Origin: Collodictyon triciliatum
Lineage: Eukaryota > CRuMs
Length of the DNA: 24,769 bases
Reading direction: 5' to 3'
NCBI GenBank assembly: GCA_043381765.1
Contig: JBHJMP010001076.1
Location: 1-24,769, forward strand
Positions 10,695 to 20,888 of the stretch are shown in pieces. The notes under the pieces are model-generated. The model did no database searches. It saw only the letters and a program-made list of their open reading frames with translations, and had not been told where the DNA came from. Both the position numbers and the translations under genes were made by a program. Positions within the stretch are counted from its first letter, which is position 1. The number at the start of each line of letters is the position of its first letter.

Positions 10695-11780
10695 GGCCGC
10701 GCGCGCTCTCTCTCTCTCCCTCTCTCTGCCTGCTGCGATGGAACAAGCAAGCGATGTAAGAGACGGAACAAGCAAAAGTCGGTCTGCTTGCGGCGTATTC
10801 CCTCTACTTTATCGTTCCAGTCCATCCCCTCACACGAGACAAACAAACCAGAACGAAAGAAAAAGTCTGAAATGTGTGGATCAGAAACATACATTCTCTC
10901 CCAACGTCAACGCTCATCTCTTTCCTGCATGTAATCAAAGCCACTCGAGCGGTAGTGAGATTCGCTTGGCCCAGGAAAAGGATGGTATGGATAAAGGGGG
11001 ATGTCCTATGGGAAGCGGAACAAGCAGCGGAAGACAAGAGTTGCACCAGCTCACGCACACCGACGACCAGATAATCACTTCATCACGTGGTGTTGTTCGC
11101 GGGCGGTGTATCTATCACGTTCAGTTTGATTCCGAAGAATGGTTTCTCTTGTCTGTGTGTTCTGTCTGTAGTGCAAAGACGAGAAAAGCTGGCCGAAAGG
11201 AGGACAACTGGGGTTCGGAGGTAAATGGTGTCTCGTTGTTCATTTATTTTCGATGCTACGAGGATTGCATAACAGACTTCATGAGTATATCCCCCACGCC
11301 CTTAAAATTCGTGAGCGTCGTTGCTTCCTGACATCAGTGTTCTCGGCTTATTTGCCGCTAACTTTATTTAGTTTACCACGCTGCTGAAGAGCTGCCGCAG
11401 CAAAGTTCATACCTTTTTTTTTTTTAAAAAAAAAATCAAATAAATAAATGATAAAATGTACTTGTATAGGAGTTTTAATTGAAAATAGACATATTGATAT
11501 TACATTTATCTATATAGTTAGATAATATAATATCACATATAGAAATAATTGGATGTATTTTTCTGTTTTTGTTAGTTTTAAGCGACTTTCAATAAATCAT
11601 TTGGTTTCTAGATATTGGCTCACCTCCTCCCATTGGCGCGGCTGATTTATTTCGAAAAGTATGATAAGTAAAATCAAAGTTAGGATTGCTCCGACATTAC
11701 GTGTGAAATTGATAAATAAAAAAAAAAGTAATAAAAAAAAAAAAGAAAAAGAAAAAGGCCCCACGGCGAGTTCCAATACA
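10695..11780. other. Gene-poor spacer; promoter/leader of beta-helix gene and 3' UTR of LIM-WH2 gene
   Basis: About 1.1 kb lies between two genes on -. Next to the beta-helix start is a CT/GA-rich tract (10706-10730 on +), then a long + open frame (10666-11331) with no recognisable domain. A palindromic CACGTG (E-box/G-box core) is at 11094-11099. A T-run followed directly by an A-run near 11415-11435 could form an AT hairpin. I see no supportable exon. Confidence 0.45.
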
Positions 11781-14411
11781 CTATTGAATTATTTGCTTTC
11801 TTTTCTGATTCAAGAATATATGTGCGCAAGTAAAAAGGTGCGGACCAGAACCGCGACCAGCAGATGAAGTAGAACCGCCAGAAGATGCACCACCTCCGGA
11901 GCCAGAGTCGGAAGTCTATGTATCATTAAACTCAAATTAAATACTATATTTTTCATTAATCCAGAAGAAATCACAACATATAAATGATGACCATTTGTGC
12001 ATTATTACAGTCATTCTTTTTTCAGATAATCGTTGTAATCCACCCAAATATCATAAAACTTCTCGAATAATCCCAAAGACAGAAAGGCACATTTTCCAGG
12101 AGTATCGAATGACGGCTGCGAAATGGATTACCTTCCCAGCTACGGGGCTGCTGCGGTCATTTGTCTGAGCCTTCTTCAATTTTCCTTTGGAGAAAGATGA
12201 AATGTCGCCCAACAGAGCAGAGCAGTCTTTTGTTGGAGGAGGCGAAGCCGGTCCCGATGAAGAAGCAGGTGGTGGTGGCGGGGGCGGTGGCGGTGCACCC
12301 ATCGCAGAGGGAGGTGGAGGCGGCGGAGGCGGCGGTGACGAAGCGGCTGGTGGCGATAAAGTCTCGGTTTTGGCATCAGCGGCGTTGCTTCCAATGCTCT
12401 TGCATTTATTAAGTGTAACGTGGGTTCTTGCATTCATTTGTTTGTCTTTTTAACATTTCCCATTCGTTTGTTTATGGATTATTATTATTTGGGGATTGTG
12501 CATTAATCATACACCATAAAATTAAAAAAAAAGTATTTAAAAAGGGAAAGAGAGCATGCAGACAGTGCAGTTGTTTCATGTATATGGGGTATATTGATCA
12601 TATGCATGATTAGAGATTTAAGATAGGGTTGTATTACTTCATTGCGAGGACGCACTCCGAATGTCGTTGCTGTGGGGGAAGGCGACGATGGAGAGGCTAG
12701 TTGGCTTGGAACGGACACTTTTCCTGGCATTGCTGGTTTCGAAGCTGGTGTTGGCGCACTTGCCTTTGCTTTTTCTTCAGCAAGCCTCTTTTCCTTCTCA
12801 GCCATTTCTTTACGAGCCTTTTCCTCAGCGAGCTGCCTCTCTTTTTCTTGTCTCTCTTTTTCTTGCCTCTCTCTCTGGGCTCTTTCTCTCTCCGCCTTCT
12901 CTTCCAAGAGCTTCTTGTTCTCTAGTTCAGCCTGTTCTCTTTGAGCCTTCTCTTCTGCTAGCCTCTTATTTTCCAATTCGACTCGTTCTCTTTGAGCTTT
13001 CTCCTCAGCAAGCTTCTTCTCAAGTTCAGCCTTTTCTCTTTGAGCTTTCTCTCTCTGCTCCTTCTCTTTCTGGGCCTTCTCTTCTGCTATCCTCTTATTT
13101 TCCAGCTGTGTCTTTTCTCTTTGCTCCTTTTCCAACCTCTCCTTTTCAGCAGCGATTCTTTTTTCGCGCTCCTGCTGCTCCTTGGCATCCTGTTCTTTCT
13201 TCTCCTTAAGCGCCTTGACTTCCTGCTCAAACTTCTCTTGCTGCTCCTTCTCCAAGCGAAACCTGTCTCTGCTCGCCTGTTCCACGGCTGTTGCGCTATC
13301 CTGCGACGTCGGGGCGTATTCGTAGCGAACACCTTTGGAGCCTGCGGCCGAAGAAGCCGGCTTTGCCGAAAACCCTGCAGTTGAAGCAGGTGTGCTTACG
13401 GGCGATGACGGAGCCGCTTTGGGCGTTGTTGGCGACGTGGGGAAAATCCCGGTTGGCTTCGGTGCCACAGTCACAGAGCCAGATGCAGATTGTCCAATGA
13501 CCGGAGATCGCACAGCCGGGGCTCCGACTTTGGGTGCCGCACCAGACGAACCGGCGGCTTTCTGGCCCATGGCAGCGGCTCTTTGTTTGTGTGGTGAACG
13601 GTGGGTTGAATATGCGAGTTGATTGGTCTATGGCAGATAAGGGTTGTCGATATTGGCTGTGTTTGCAGAGGAAAAGGCGGTGTCGTTCAGAAAGGAGAGA
13701 ATACGTCTTGGCTGGGCCGAAAATCCCACTGGCAAGTGCGGCCTCTGCTTTGGCCACCTCCTGGTCCATCTCGTCAGCGCATGACTTGCAATAAGGCTAT
13801 GTGCCAGGGGTTGTGTCATGCANNNNNNNNNNNNNNNNNNNNNNNNNNNNNNNNNNNNNNNNNNNNNNNNNNNNNNNNNNNNNNNNNNNNNNNNNNNNNN
13901 NNNNNNNNNNNNNNNNNNNNNNNNNNNNNNNNNNNNNNNNNNNNNNNNNNNNNNNNNNNNNNNNNNNNNNNNNNNNNNNNNNNNNNNNNNNNNNNNNNNN
14001 NNNNNNNNNNNNNNNNNNNNNNNNNNNNNNNNNNNNNNNNNNNNNNNNNNNNNNNNNNNNNNNNNNNNNNNNNNNNNNNNNNNNNNNNNNNNNNNNNNNN
14101 NNNNNNNNNNNNNNNNNNNNNNNNNNNNNNNNNNNNNNNNNNNNNNNNNNNNNNNNNNNNNNNNNNNNNNNNNNNNNNNNNNNNNNNNNNNNNNNNNNNN
14201 NNNNNNNNNNNNNNNNNNNNNNNNNNNNNNNNNNNNNNNNNNNNNNNNNNNNNNNNNNNNNNNNNNNNNNNNNNNNNNNNNNNNNNNNNNNNNNNNNNNN
14301 NNNNNNNNNNNNNNNNNNNNNNNNNNNNNNNNNNNNNNNNNNNNNNNNNNNNNNNNNNNNNNNNNNNNNNNNNNNNNNNNNCAGGATGCAACCAAAACTG
14401 GAAGAAGCCAT
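11781..14411 (-). CDS. LIM / helical rod / polyproline / WH2 actin-binding adaptor (WIP-like C-terminus)
   Basis: Exons on -: 14411-14382 (runs into the N gap), 13796-13705, 13580-12638, 12398-12132, 11915-11781 (stop 11783-11781). The four after the gap join in matching phases and give 478 residues. The start MASSSFGC before the gap and PYCKSCADEM after it fit the first and last zinc-binding cysteines of a LIM domain; its middle is unsequenced. Next comes an Ala/Ser/Pro linker, a rod of about 180 residues rich in Glu/Lys/Arg/Gln (units like LAEEKAQRE), then two polyproline blocks of nine. A WH2 motif follows (SALLGDISS, KGKLKKAQTNDRSSP), then a Gly/Ser tail. The polyPro, WH2, TNDRS and Gly-rich order is that of WIP/verprolin proteins, which bind monomeric actin and profilin or SH3 partners. 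That role is inferred. It is divergent from the SDS22 gene. Confidence 0.8.
12270..12350. repeat. (GGYGGH)n tract encoding polyproline
   Basis: GGTGGC/GGCGGA triplet repeats on + are the complement of CCN proline codons in the LIM-WH2 gene. Two blocks of nine prolines are separated by SAMGA. The repeat is coding, so length changes would alter the number of profilin- or SH3-binding prolines. Confidence 0.85.
12780..13260 (-). repeat. Internal coding repeats for Glu/Lys/Arg-rich helical rod
   Basis: Imperfect repeats such as GAGGAGAAGGCTCAAAGAGA on - encode cycles of LENKRLAEEKAQRE and RERQEKERQEKERQ. The alternation of acidic and basic residues at i/i+4 spacing, with few large hydrophobics, is typical of single alpha-helices (ER/K motifs) as well as weak coiled coils. 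Confidence 0.8.
13823..14381. other. Assembly gap (559 N)
   Basis: The gap separates the first coding bases of the LIM-WH2 gene from its next exon, hiding most of the LIM domain. All open frames across it are artefacts. Confidence 0.99.
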
Positions 14412-14685
14412 TTGCACAACCTGACCAGATTAATCGAGCGGCTTAAAAAGCGAACATATCATCTTTATCCGGAAAGGGAAAGGCAGAAAGAAAGTCGAAT
14501 CCAAGCAAAAAAGAATCCAAGCAAAAAAAAAACCCCAAAAAAAACCTCCACGTTGCAGTTCCTTCTTTTTTCTTTTTTTTTCTGTTCGGCCTCTACTTTT
14601 CTTTTGTGCTGGGGTTTTCCTTCATGAAGCTCGGCAAATCACGCCACATCACTGACTCAGGCAGACACCCAGAGACCGAGAGGAA
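14412..14685. promoter_or_regulatory. Putative bidirectional promoter between LIM-WH2 and SDS22 genes
   Basis: Only 274 bp separate two divergent start codons (ATG at 14411 on -, ATG at 14686 on +). It contains A-runs and T-runs around 14515-14582 and no clear TATA box. An ATG at 14624 is out of frame with the SDS22 start and opens an overlapping frame to 14833, so the SDS22 transcript either starts downstream of it or carries an upstream ORF. Confidence 0.45.
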
Positions 14686-17105
14686 ATGTCAGACAGCGAA
14701 GGCGAGGAAAATGCGGCGCACACACAAGGAGATTCCAAGACGGTCGATCTTGCTTTTGTGGCCACAGAGGAAATCGGAGCAGGCGTCACATTCCCACTCG
14801 ACTTGGAGGTTTGGTTATTTCTTAAAAAAATAAACCTCGCTTTCAAATGTGATAACTAAACATTCAGTAACTGACATGCAACCCTTCTAAAAAAAAAAAA
14901 AAAGGATAAAGAAACATCTGCTTCCACAATCTGCTTTGTTAATTATCTTATCTGCAAAAATACCTCGCCTCCACGAAGTCATATTTACCGATGCTTACTT
15001 TTGTATGTTACCAAAGTATCTTGACCTCACAGCCAACCGCCTGCGTTCAATCAATGAAAGACTGCTTCCTTTGGTTCTTCTTCAGGTAAATGCAAAACCT
15101 CTTGTCACGATGCACTGGGCTTTATCTTCATGCATATCCTGTATGTTTTCATTGATGTGTATGCATATTGGTCTATATCTTTATCCGCCTCAAGCGCGTT
15201 GCATGTAAAGTATAATCATTATATCAAAATATGATGTAGAAACTGGTTTTCCGCTCGAATTTCATTCCGGTGATTCAGAACATACAAACTTTGACGGCTT
15301 TGGAAGAGCTGGACTTTTACGAAAATCAGATAAAAAAGATTGAGAATCTAGAGACGCTCACGAACTTAAAGTCTGGAATCATCCATACGATTTCTCTAAC
15401 CTGATTATAGGGACAGTTTTCAAAGAGGAATCAAAAAATGCGTTATCTCGTTCGAGTGTTGATGTTCTCTACGATTTTGTATAGGTCTCTCGACTTGTCG
15501 TTCAATAATATACGCAGGATTGAAAATATTCACATGCTCACTTGTATATCGGAGCTTTTTCTAGTTAACAACAAAATAGTCGAAATCGGAAACTTGGGAA
15601 GTCTTGTTAATCTCCACATGCTAGAACTCGGAAGCAACCGTATTCGCGTAAGTATGTATGTAGCTACTGGATGCATATCATCGAATCGCTAGTCTTTAGT
15701 TCTGCTTCATTCATGCCATCAGCTCACGTTCTCCTATCACATATTTTCAATGATTTTTAAATGAAAATAGCAAATAGGTCAAAGTTTTAATGGAACTCAT
15801 AATAAACTAGAACATTGAAAATATTGGTCATCTTACGAATCTCACCAGTCTTTGGCTTGGACGGAATAAAATAACAGAGCTCAAGGTTTCAGAAATCACC
15901 TTATATATTTTATCTGCGTATCTATCCATGTTAACTATACACTCTCGCATTCATTAAAAGTGTGCATCATAGAACCTAGATAGCCTTCAGAGCCTTAAGA
16001 TTCTTAGCATCCAGGTGGAGCCTTACCACTTCTCAATTCGAAAACCAATCATTCCCCTGTCGGGTATTTCATGTACTGGATACGCATTCACCTACTTTTT
16101 TTCTTTTTTTATTCTTTAGAGCAACCGTATCACTCAAATTCAGGGCCTCTCCGCCTTGACAGGGCTACAGGAGTTGTACATGAGCCACAATGGGGTCGTA
16201 AGAATGGAGGGTCTTGAATGCCTGGTTTGCCTTCTATTTATTATTAAATCCATGTGTATGAAGGGAGATGCAAAATACTCAGACTAATTTTCTTGCCATG
16301 ATGAATACTGTGATTATCAGCATCGAGTCAATTTATGTATTTCCAGGTTAATCTCCGAGTTCTCGACCTTGCTGCAAACCAGATTCCTGAAATCCAGAAC
16401 ATCGATACACTGGTCAATCTAGAAGAATTTTGGGTTAGATGCTTATATTTTGACACCCACAGAAAAGAATCAATGATATACAAAAATGCTCCGAATCATC
16501 CCAGAAGCTTGAACCTCCATAGCTGTGTCAAATCCGCCCTTGCTTTTTTTTTTTTTCGGGGAATAGATGTTTTAAATACATATGCAATTGTATCCCAAAA
16601 TAAACGGACACACTCCCTAATTTCTTTCTTTACGTATCTGCCCCAATAATTTCTCCAATCTGAAATGCGCAGTTCAATGGCAATCTTCTCACCTCTTGGT
16701 CATGTATTTTCAAACTTCGCCAAATGAGTGCTCTGGATACTGTCTACTTTGAAGCCAACCCATTGTCCCAAGACCGTCAGTATCGTTCCAAGGTAAAATG
16801 CATACTTAACTTATACCCCACTGTTGCTGTAGATATCCCGCTGAAATTTTTCCAAGGACTTTGACTTGCATATTTTTATCCTATTTTTATTTTTGACTTT
16901 CGCTTGGGCTGCATTCAACCGGGGCGTTATGGCCCATCCTTTCTTTCGATTAATGATGGTGCTGATAGAAGCGAACATATCCAACACACAATAGGTCTTG
17001 CGCACTCTGCCACAAGTGAAACAAATCGATGCCGACGTAGTTCGCCCCACCGAGCGCGCCACCGCACAATCTGCCGTCTTTTCGATCCCTCTCCCATTTG
17101 AATAA
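14686..17105 (+). CDS. sds22: SDS22/PPP1R7-like protein phosphatase 1 regulatory subunit
   Basis: Exons: 14686-14808, 15017-15085, 15240-15370, 15485-15647, 15811-15885, 15973-16014, 16120-16224, 16347-16433, 16673-16792, 16995-17105 (stop TAA). All phases match, giving 341 residues, close to human PPP1R7 (360). After an acidic N-terminus (MSDSEGEE) come about eleven 22-residue SDS22-type leucine-rich repeats, for example ELDFYENQIKKIENLETL, ELFLVNNKIVEIGNL, LELGSNRIRNIENIGHLTNL and ELYMSHNGVVRMEGLECL. A C-terminal cap follows with YFEANPLSQDRQYRSK and VKQIDADVV. SDS22 binds the PP1 catalytic subunit and controls its maturation and targeting in nucleus and cytoplasm. Family assignment is firm from LRR order and the cap. 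Start choice rests on the acidic N-terminus and phase. The exon-1/exon-2 junction is the least certain, because an in-frame extension upstream of 15017 is open. Confidence 0.95.
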
Positions 17106-17688
17106 GACTCGGGATGGTTGATACACTTGCAAACCCCTCATAAACCGAGCCATGAGTGCCCGTGCACAGCCAACACCTGTATTTTCACAAACACATCCCA
17201 ATCCATTGCACATGTCTAGATTCTTAATATGTTCTATTGTTCTTATACATACATATTAGCCTTGAACTTATTTTTCATTACCCAAACACCACTAAATTCC
17301 CACAGCAAGTAAAGCCCCTCACGCGCAACATGTTTGCATCGTATGCACATGTGGTGATGTGTTTGTCTGGGTTTCTTGTATGCCTGGATGTGACACCGCC
17401 CCCAAATCACTCGAGGGTGGCTGGAGTTCTGGCGCAATGCGAGCCAGATTTATTGGGCGCAGAACACCATGGCCACCATTCGTGCTCCTTGAAAAGTGTG
17501 CGCGATGCAGTTGGCATTCTAGTCCCACGTCCTAGAGGCGAGGACGCACATCTATTTCAGACCACCACGGATAGAACTCAGGCAGGTCCTGTGATTTGAA
17601 GTGGTGGTTACTCAAACACCAGAGAACGTTTAGGGACGAGAGTTGTGGTGTGTCGTATGGTATGAAAAAAAAATAACAGATTATTCGT
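17106..17688. other. Convergent spacer between SDS22 and crotonase genes
   Basis: 583 bp with no assignable exon. The 17390-17600 part is unusually GC-rich for a spacer here and has open frames on both strands (17237-17599 on +, 17528-17319 on -), none with a recognisable domain. TTTATT at 17449-17454 is a possible polyadenylation signal (AATAAA) for the minus-strand gene. Confidence 0.4.
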
Positions 17689-19824
17689 CTACCTTATAAA
17701 TCTCTTTGACATAATGATTTTGAGATGCACGATTTGAAGTATATGTAGTTTATGTTTGTAGCGTGTTAGAAGCTTAAGTAAAACCTGTGTTGGACTCAAC
17801 GTGAATTTTGGCGGCCTCTTTTCGAGAAATGAGCGGACTCCTTCGACCGAATCGCTGTTGTTGAAGGTGTACCACGCGCACTTTGCAGTAATTTTGTGAA
17901 TCAGTCAAAGAATTTCGCTTCACACAATGGTCTGTTACATTCTCAACCATCGCAAAAGAATCCATCAATAATTTAGTGAAACACCTCATCCGTATTTTCT
18001 GACATGATACAGAAGACACACTCACTTTGGAGTCAATTAAGTGGGTAGACTCTGGTGTGGAGTTGCCATCTAGCCCATGCCACAAAAGCTTCTTGGTGAG
18101 GACGATGCTGACAGCAGACGTGTTCTCTGCAATTTCCTTTGCAATCTGGATGGCTTTGTCCATTACCTGGGTATTTAAGGGGCGATGATTATTAATGACA
18201 ACATAAACCGCATCCATCTATGAAGTCCTGTGGAAGAAACTGAGGAGAGGACTATGTGACAGCACGAGTGTAACCTGTGTGGGAGGTAGAACATAATTGA
18301 ACAAGCCAGATGATGCCTCGTCCCTAGAATTATATAAATTGAGAACACAATGAGAATAAAATCACATGAGATTTTTTTTTTTGTCTAAGAGACCATTAGC
18401 CGAGGACACCTGATGAGAACAGAAAATCACACTTTGCAAGGAAAACACGTCCGGAAAAACACCATTCAAGAGCTTTGTTGACCCCCACAATTCTAGGCAA
18501 AAAGTATGAGGAAGCTGCCTCAGGGATGATTCCACGACGGGCGAAAACAAATCTGATAATGCATTCAAATCAATAAACACCGATGTCTAAGTTTGGTTTC
18601 GACATTCTCCTACAGTCTTCCTTTTTGATTTCTGAGAATGAAGTTTTGAAAAGTCCTTAAGACCAACCCTATCTTTGTGTCCTCTGCTGCAATTCTAATA
18701 TCCATAGGAAGAGTCATTGTGATGCCAATTCTAGAATTGCAGAGGGGAAAAATGATTTCAATTTCTAGGTAAAGAACAACCAATAATTAAAAATTAATGT
18801 AATTGATTATGACATATATGTGTTCCTATTGAGGATGCAAAAATATCGATTGGAACCCACGACATGCTAAAAATAAAAAAAAATGCTCTTGCATTTGTTA
18901 TTAAATTCATAAGTTATTTTTCTTTCTAAGTTTATTCAATTATTTCATCCTAAATGTCCATAATACATGAAAAAAATCATTCGAAAAGAGCAACAGAATG
19001 AAGTGGTGCTTAAAGTACCCAACAGCAGCTCCGTGTAACACTCCAATAGTCGGCTTACGGCTAATTACGCAAAGTCACATAAAAGTTAGTTCCTTGTCCC
19101 GTGTTTATTTCCGTCTTATCAAATAGCCGCATGTGAGAAAAATACGTTGCATCCGGCCAAATGGAAACACTACATATATATAGCACAAACCACTTGTAGA
19201 TGGCTAGAGACACCTGTCCACCTTCGTCTCTGTGGGCTACACAATTACAAAAACGGATGATAAATAGAAATAGACATAGATATAGATATAGATATAGATA
19301 TAGATATAGATATAGATATAGATATAGATATAGATATAGATATAGATATAGGTAAATAAATGATAGAAAACATTAAAAAAAATCATCATAAATGGGCAAA
19401 TAAAAATATCATGGCCCAAACACACACTTGCGGTGGTTGGGACATTACGCTCGACTCCAAGTCCGGCGTCGGATCCGATGAATCCACCGCTCTGCCCGCC
19501 AGTGAGATCGGCGCCCGAGCAGAAGGCGCGACCGGTGCCGCTGAATATGACACACCGCACCCGATCGTCCTGATCCGCGAGAGCCGTCGCGGCAATCAGC
19601 TCGTGGGCCATGCGGAACGTGAAGCCATTGAGGCGGGCCGGGCGGTTCAGGGTGATGAACGCGAGCGGAGGCTGCACTTCGTACTTGATCTCTTCAAAGC
19701 TTGCCACGTTGCTCATGTCTGGAGATCTGGGGTGTTTGGCAGTTGTGTGGATAATCCTCGGCAGGAGACGAGCGTGTTGGAAGTGGCAAAGAGTTTGATC
19801 CGTGCTAAGAGAGTAAAATAGCAT
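17689..19824 (-). CDS. Crotonase-fold enoyl-CoA hydratase/isomerase family protein
   Basis: Exons on -: 19716 (or 19824)-19428, 19236-19191, 19060-19019, 18730-18668, 18552-18433, 18323-18275, 18166-18026, 17880-17689, with matching phases. From the ATG at 19716 it is 313 residues. From 19824 there are 36 more, including a basic stretch (HARLLPRIIHTTAKH) that could be a mitochondrial targeting signal. Crotonase landmarks in order are ITLNRPARLNGF, GRAFCSGADL (first oxyanion-hole loop), HRDEGG, LHGAAVGIGITM (second loop), FARRGIIPEAASSYFLPRIVG, KALEWCFSGRVF and SVEGVRSFLEKRPP. The family acts on acyl-CoA thioesters. Glu176 matches one catalytic glutamate of rat hydratase, but the other position is Phe150, so classical hydratase activity is doubtful; isomerase or another crotonase activity fits better. 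The PEAASS signature resembles bacterial members. The last 28 or so residues may be read-through of an unrecognised intron (GTTTTA at 17787). Confidence 0.9.
19266..19352. repeat. (ATAGAT)n microsatellite in first crotonase intron
   Basis: About fourteen near-perfect copies of a hexamer. It sits in the intron 19427-19237, just before the 46-nt second exon on -. It explains the spurious Tyr/Ile-repeat protein tail predicted after exon 1. Confidence 0.96.
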
Positions 19825-20570
19825 TTCCAGTTTTGATGTGTGGTGCGTCCGTTCAAATCTGGCATTCTGTAATCCGGATTCAGACGATGATATATCATTA
19901 AAATGTAGGATTAAGTTAAATTCGATACCGTACATCGAGGCACTAAGTTGGAACGCTTCATTGAAACCAATTGGAATTTATCCCCAAAACACACCATCTA
20001 TCCATTTCTGGAGATTTCCAGTGAAAAATCCGGAGAGTTAGGACAATGAGTAGTATGAATGCGGAATTTATCAGTTGTATTGGATATATATGGTATCATC
20101 TAAATGTTCTAAGGACAGAGATTTTCCCGCCTTATTGAAAGCTCGCCCTATATAAGCACTCTCGAATATTTGCTCTTCCTTCCGCAATCATCACAATTTT
20201 GGCGACGAAGCAATCAAAAGTCTGTCGACACCACTTAAAGAAGAGAAAAACAGAACGGACTGAAGCAACAGAGATTGCGCGGCGCTATTGTCGCCCGTGG
20301 AAGGAAACAGAGGCCAAGAGAGGCAGCCTGTCAAAGCACACCATTTCCCCCCATCACTCTTATTGTCTGTCCATCCAGCCGCCTTTGCTGGTTGTGTGCA
20401 CAGATGCAGTCAAGTTGAACTTGTCTGGCCAGAGTCACCACATTGTGAGGCTTTTGCATGCGCGAGTTTCTTGCTTGTTCTCCTGACTCACTTGCCTCAC
20501 CTTCGTGCCGTGTGCGAGACTCATCTTTAGCTATCGAACCCAAAACCAGGACTCAGTTGGTGAGCTTGCG
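19825..20570. promoter_or_regulatory. Divergent promoter region with TATA box for protease 1
   Basis: The space between the crotonase start on - and the protease start on + has a clear TATATAAG at 20149-20156 in a GC-flanked context. That predicts a + transcript start near 20180 and a 5' leader of about 390 nt. The leader has no in-frame ATG extension of the protease. No domain-bearing exon is visible in the leader. Confidence 0.55.
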
Positions 20571-20792
20571 ATGGCAAAGGCCCAAAGTTCACTGTGCGTT
20601 GTTTTCGTTCTTGCTTGCGCCGCAACCTCCGTCGCTTGTGGGTTGCTTGCAAAGGACGTTGATGTGCCTGAAGAGATGAAGTGGAAGAATCCTGAGCACG
20701 CCCAGTTGGAAAGGCTCCTCCAAGAAGCCATGGAGAAGGCAGACGGTAGCTTTTTTTTTTTAAAACAATACTCTATTTGGCTTTTTCTCTTT

Positions 20793-20888
<96 letters not shown>

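Noticed and set aside
10666-11331. 221-codon open frame on +
   Set aside because: It begins with low-complexity Leu/Ser codons antisense to the first beta-helix exon and shows no domain or splice support.
11410-11440. T-run followed by A-run resembling a terminator hairpin
   Set aside because: A bacterial-type terminator is not expected in this eukaryotic context. It is most simply a chance AT-rich palindrome or simple sequence.
13619-14627. Several 190-275 codon frames across the second gap
   Set aside because: They are produced by translating N and have no meaning.
14912-15016. In-frame upstream extension of SDS22 exon 2
   Set aside because: Joining exon 1 directly to 15017 restores the SDS22 repeat (LDLEYLDLTANRL). 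The extension has a poor acceptor after an A-run and adds unrelated residues.
19360-19821. 153-codon open frame on + opposite the crotonase
   Set aside because: It is the antisense shadow of crotonase exon 1, which has clear family motifs on -.
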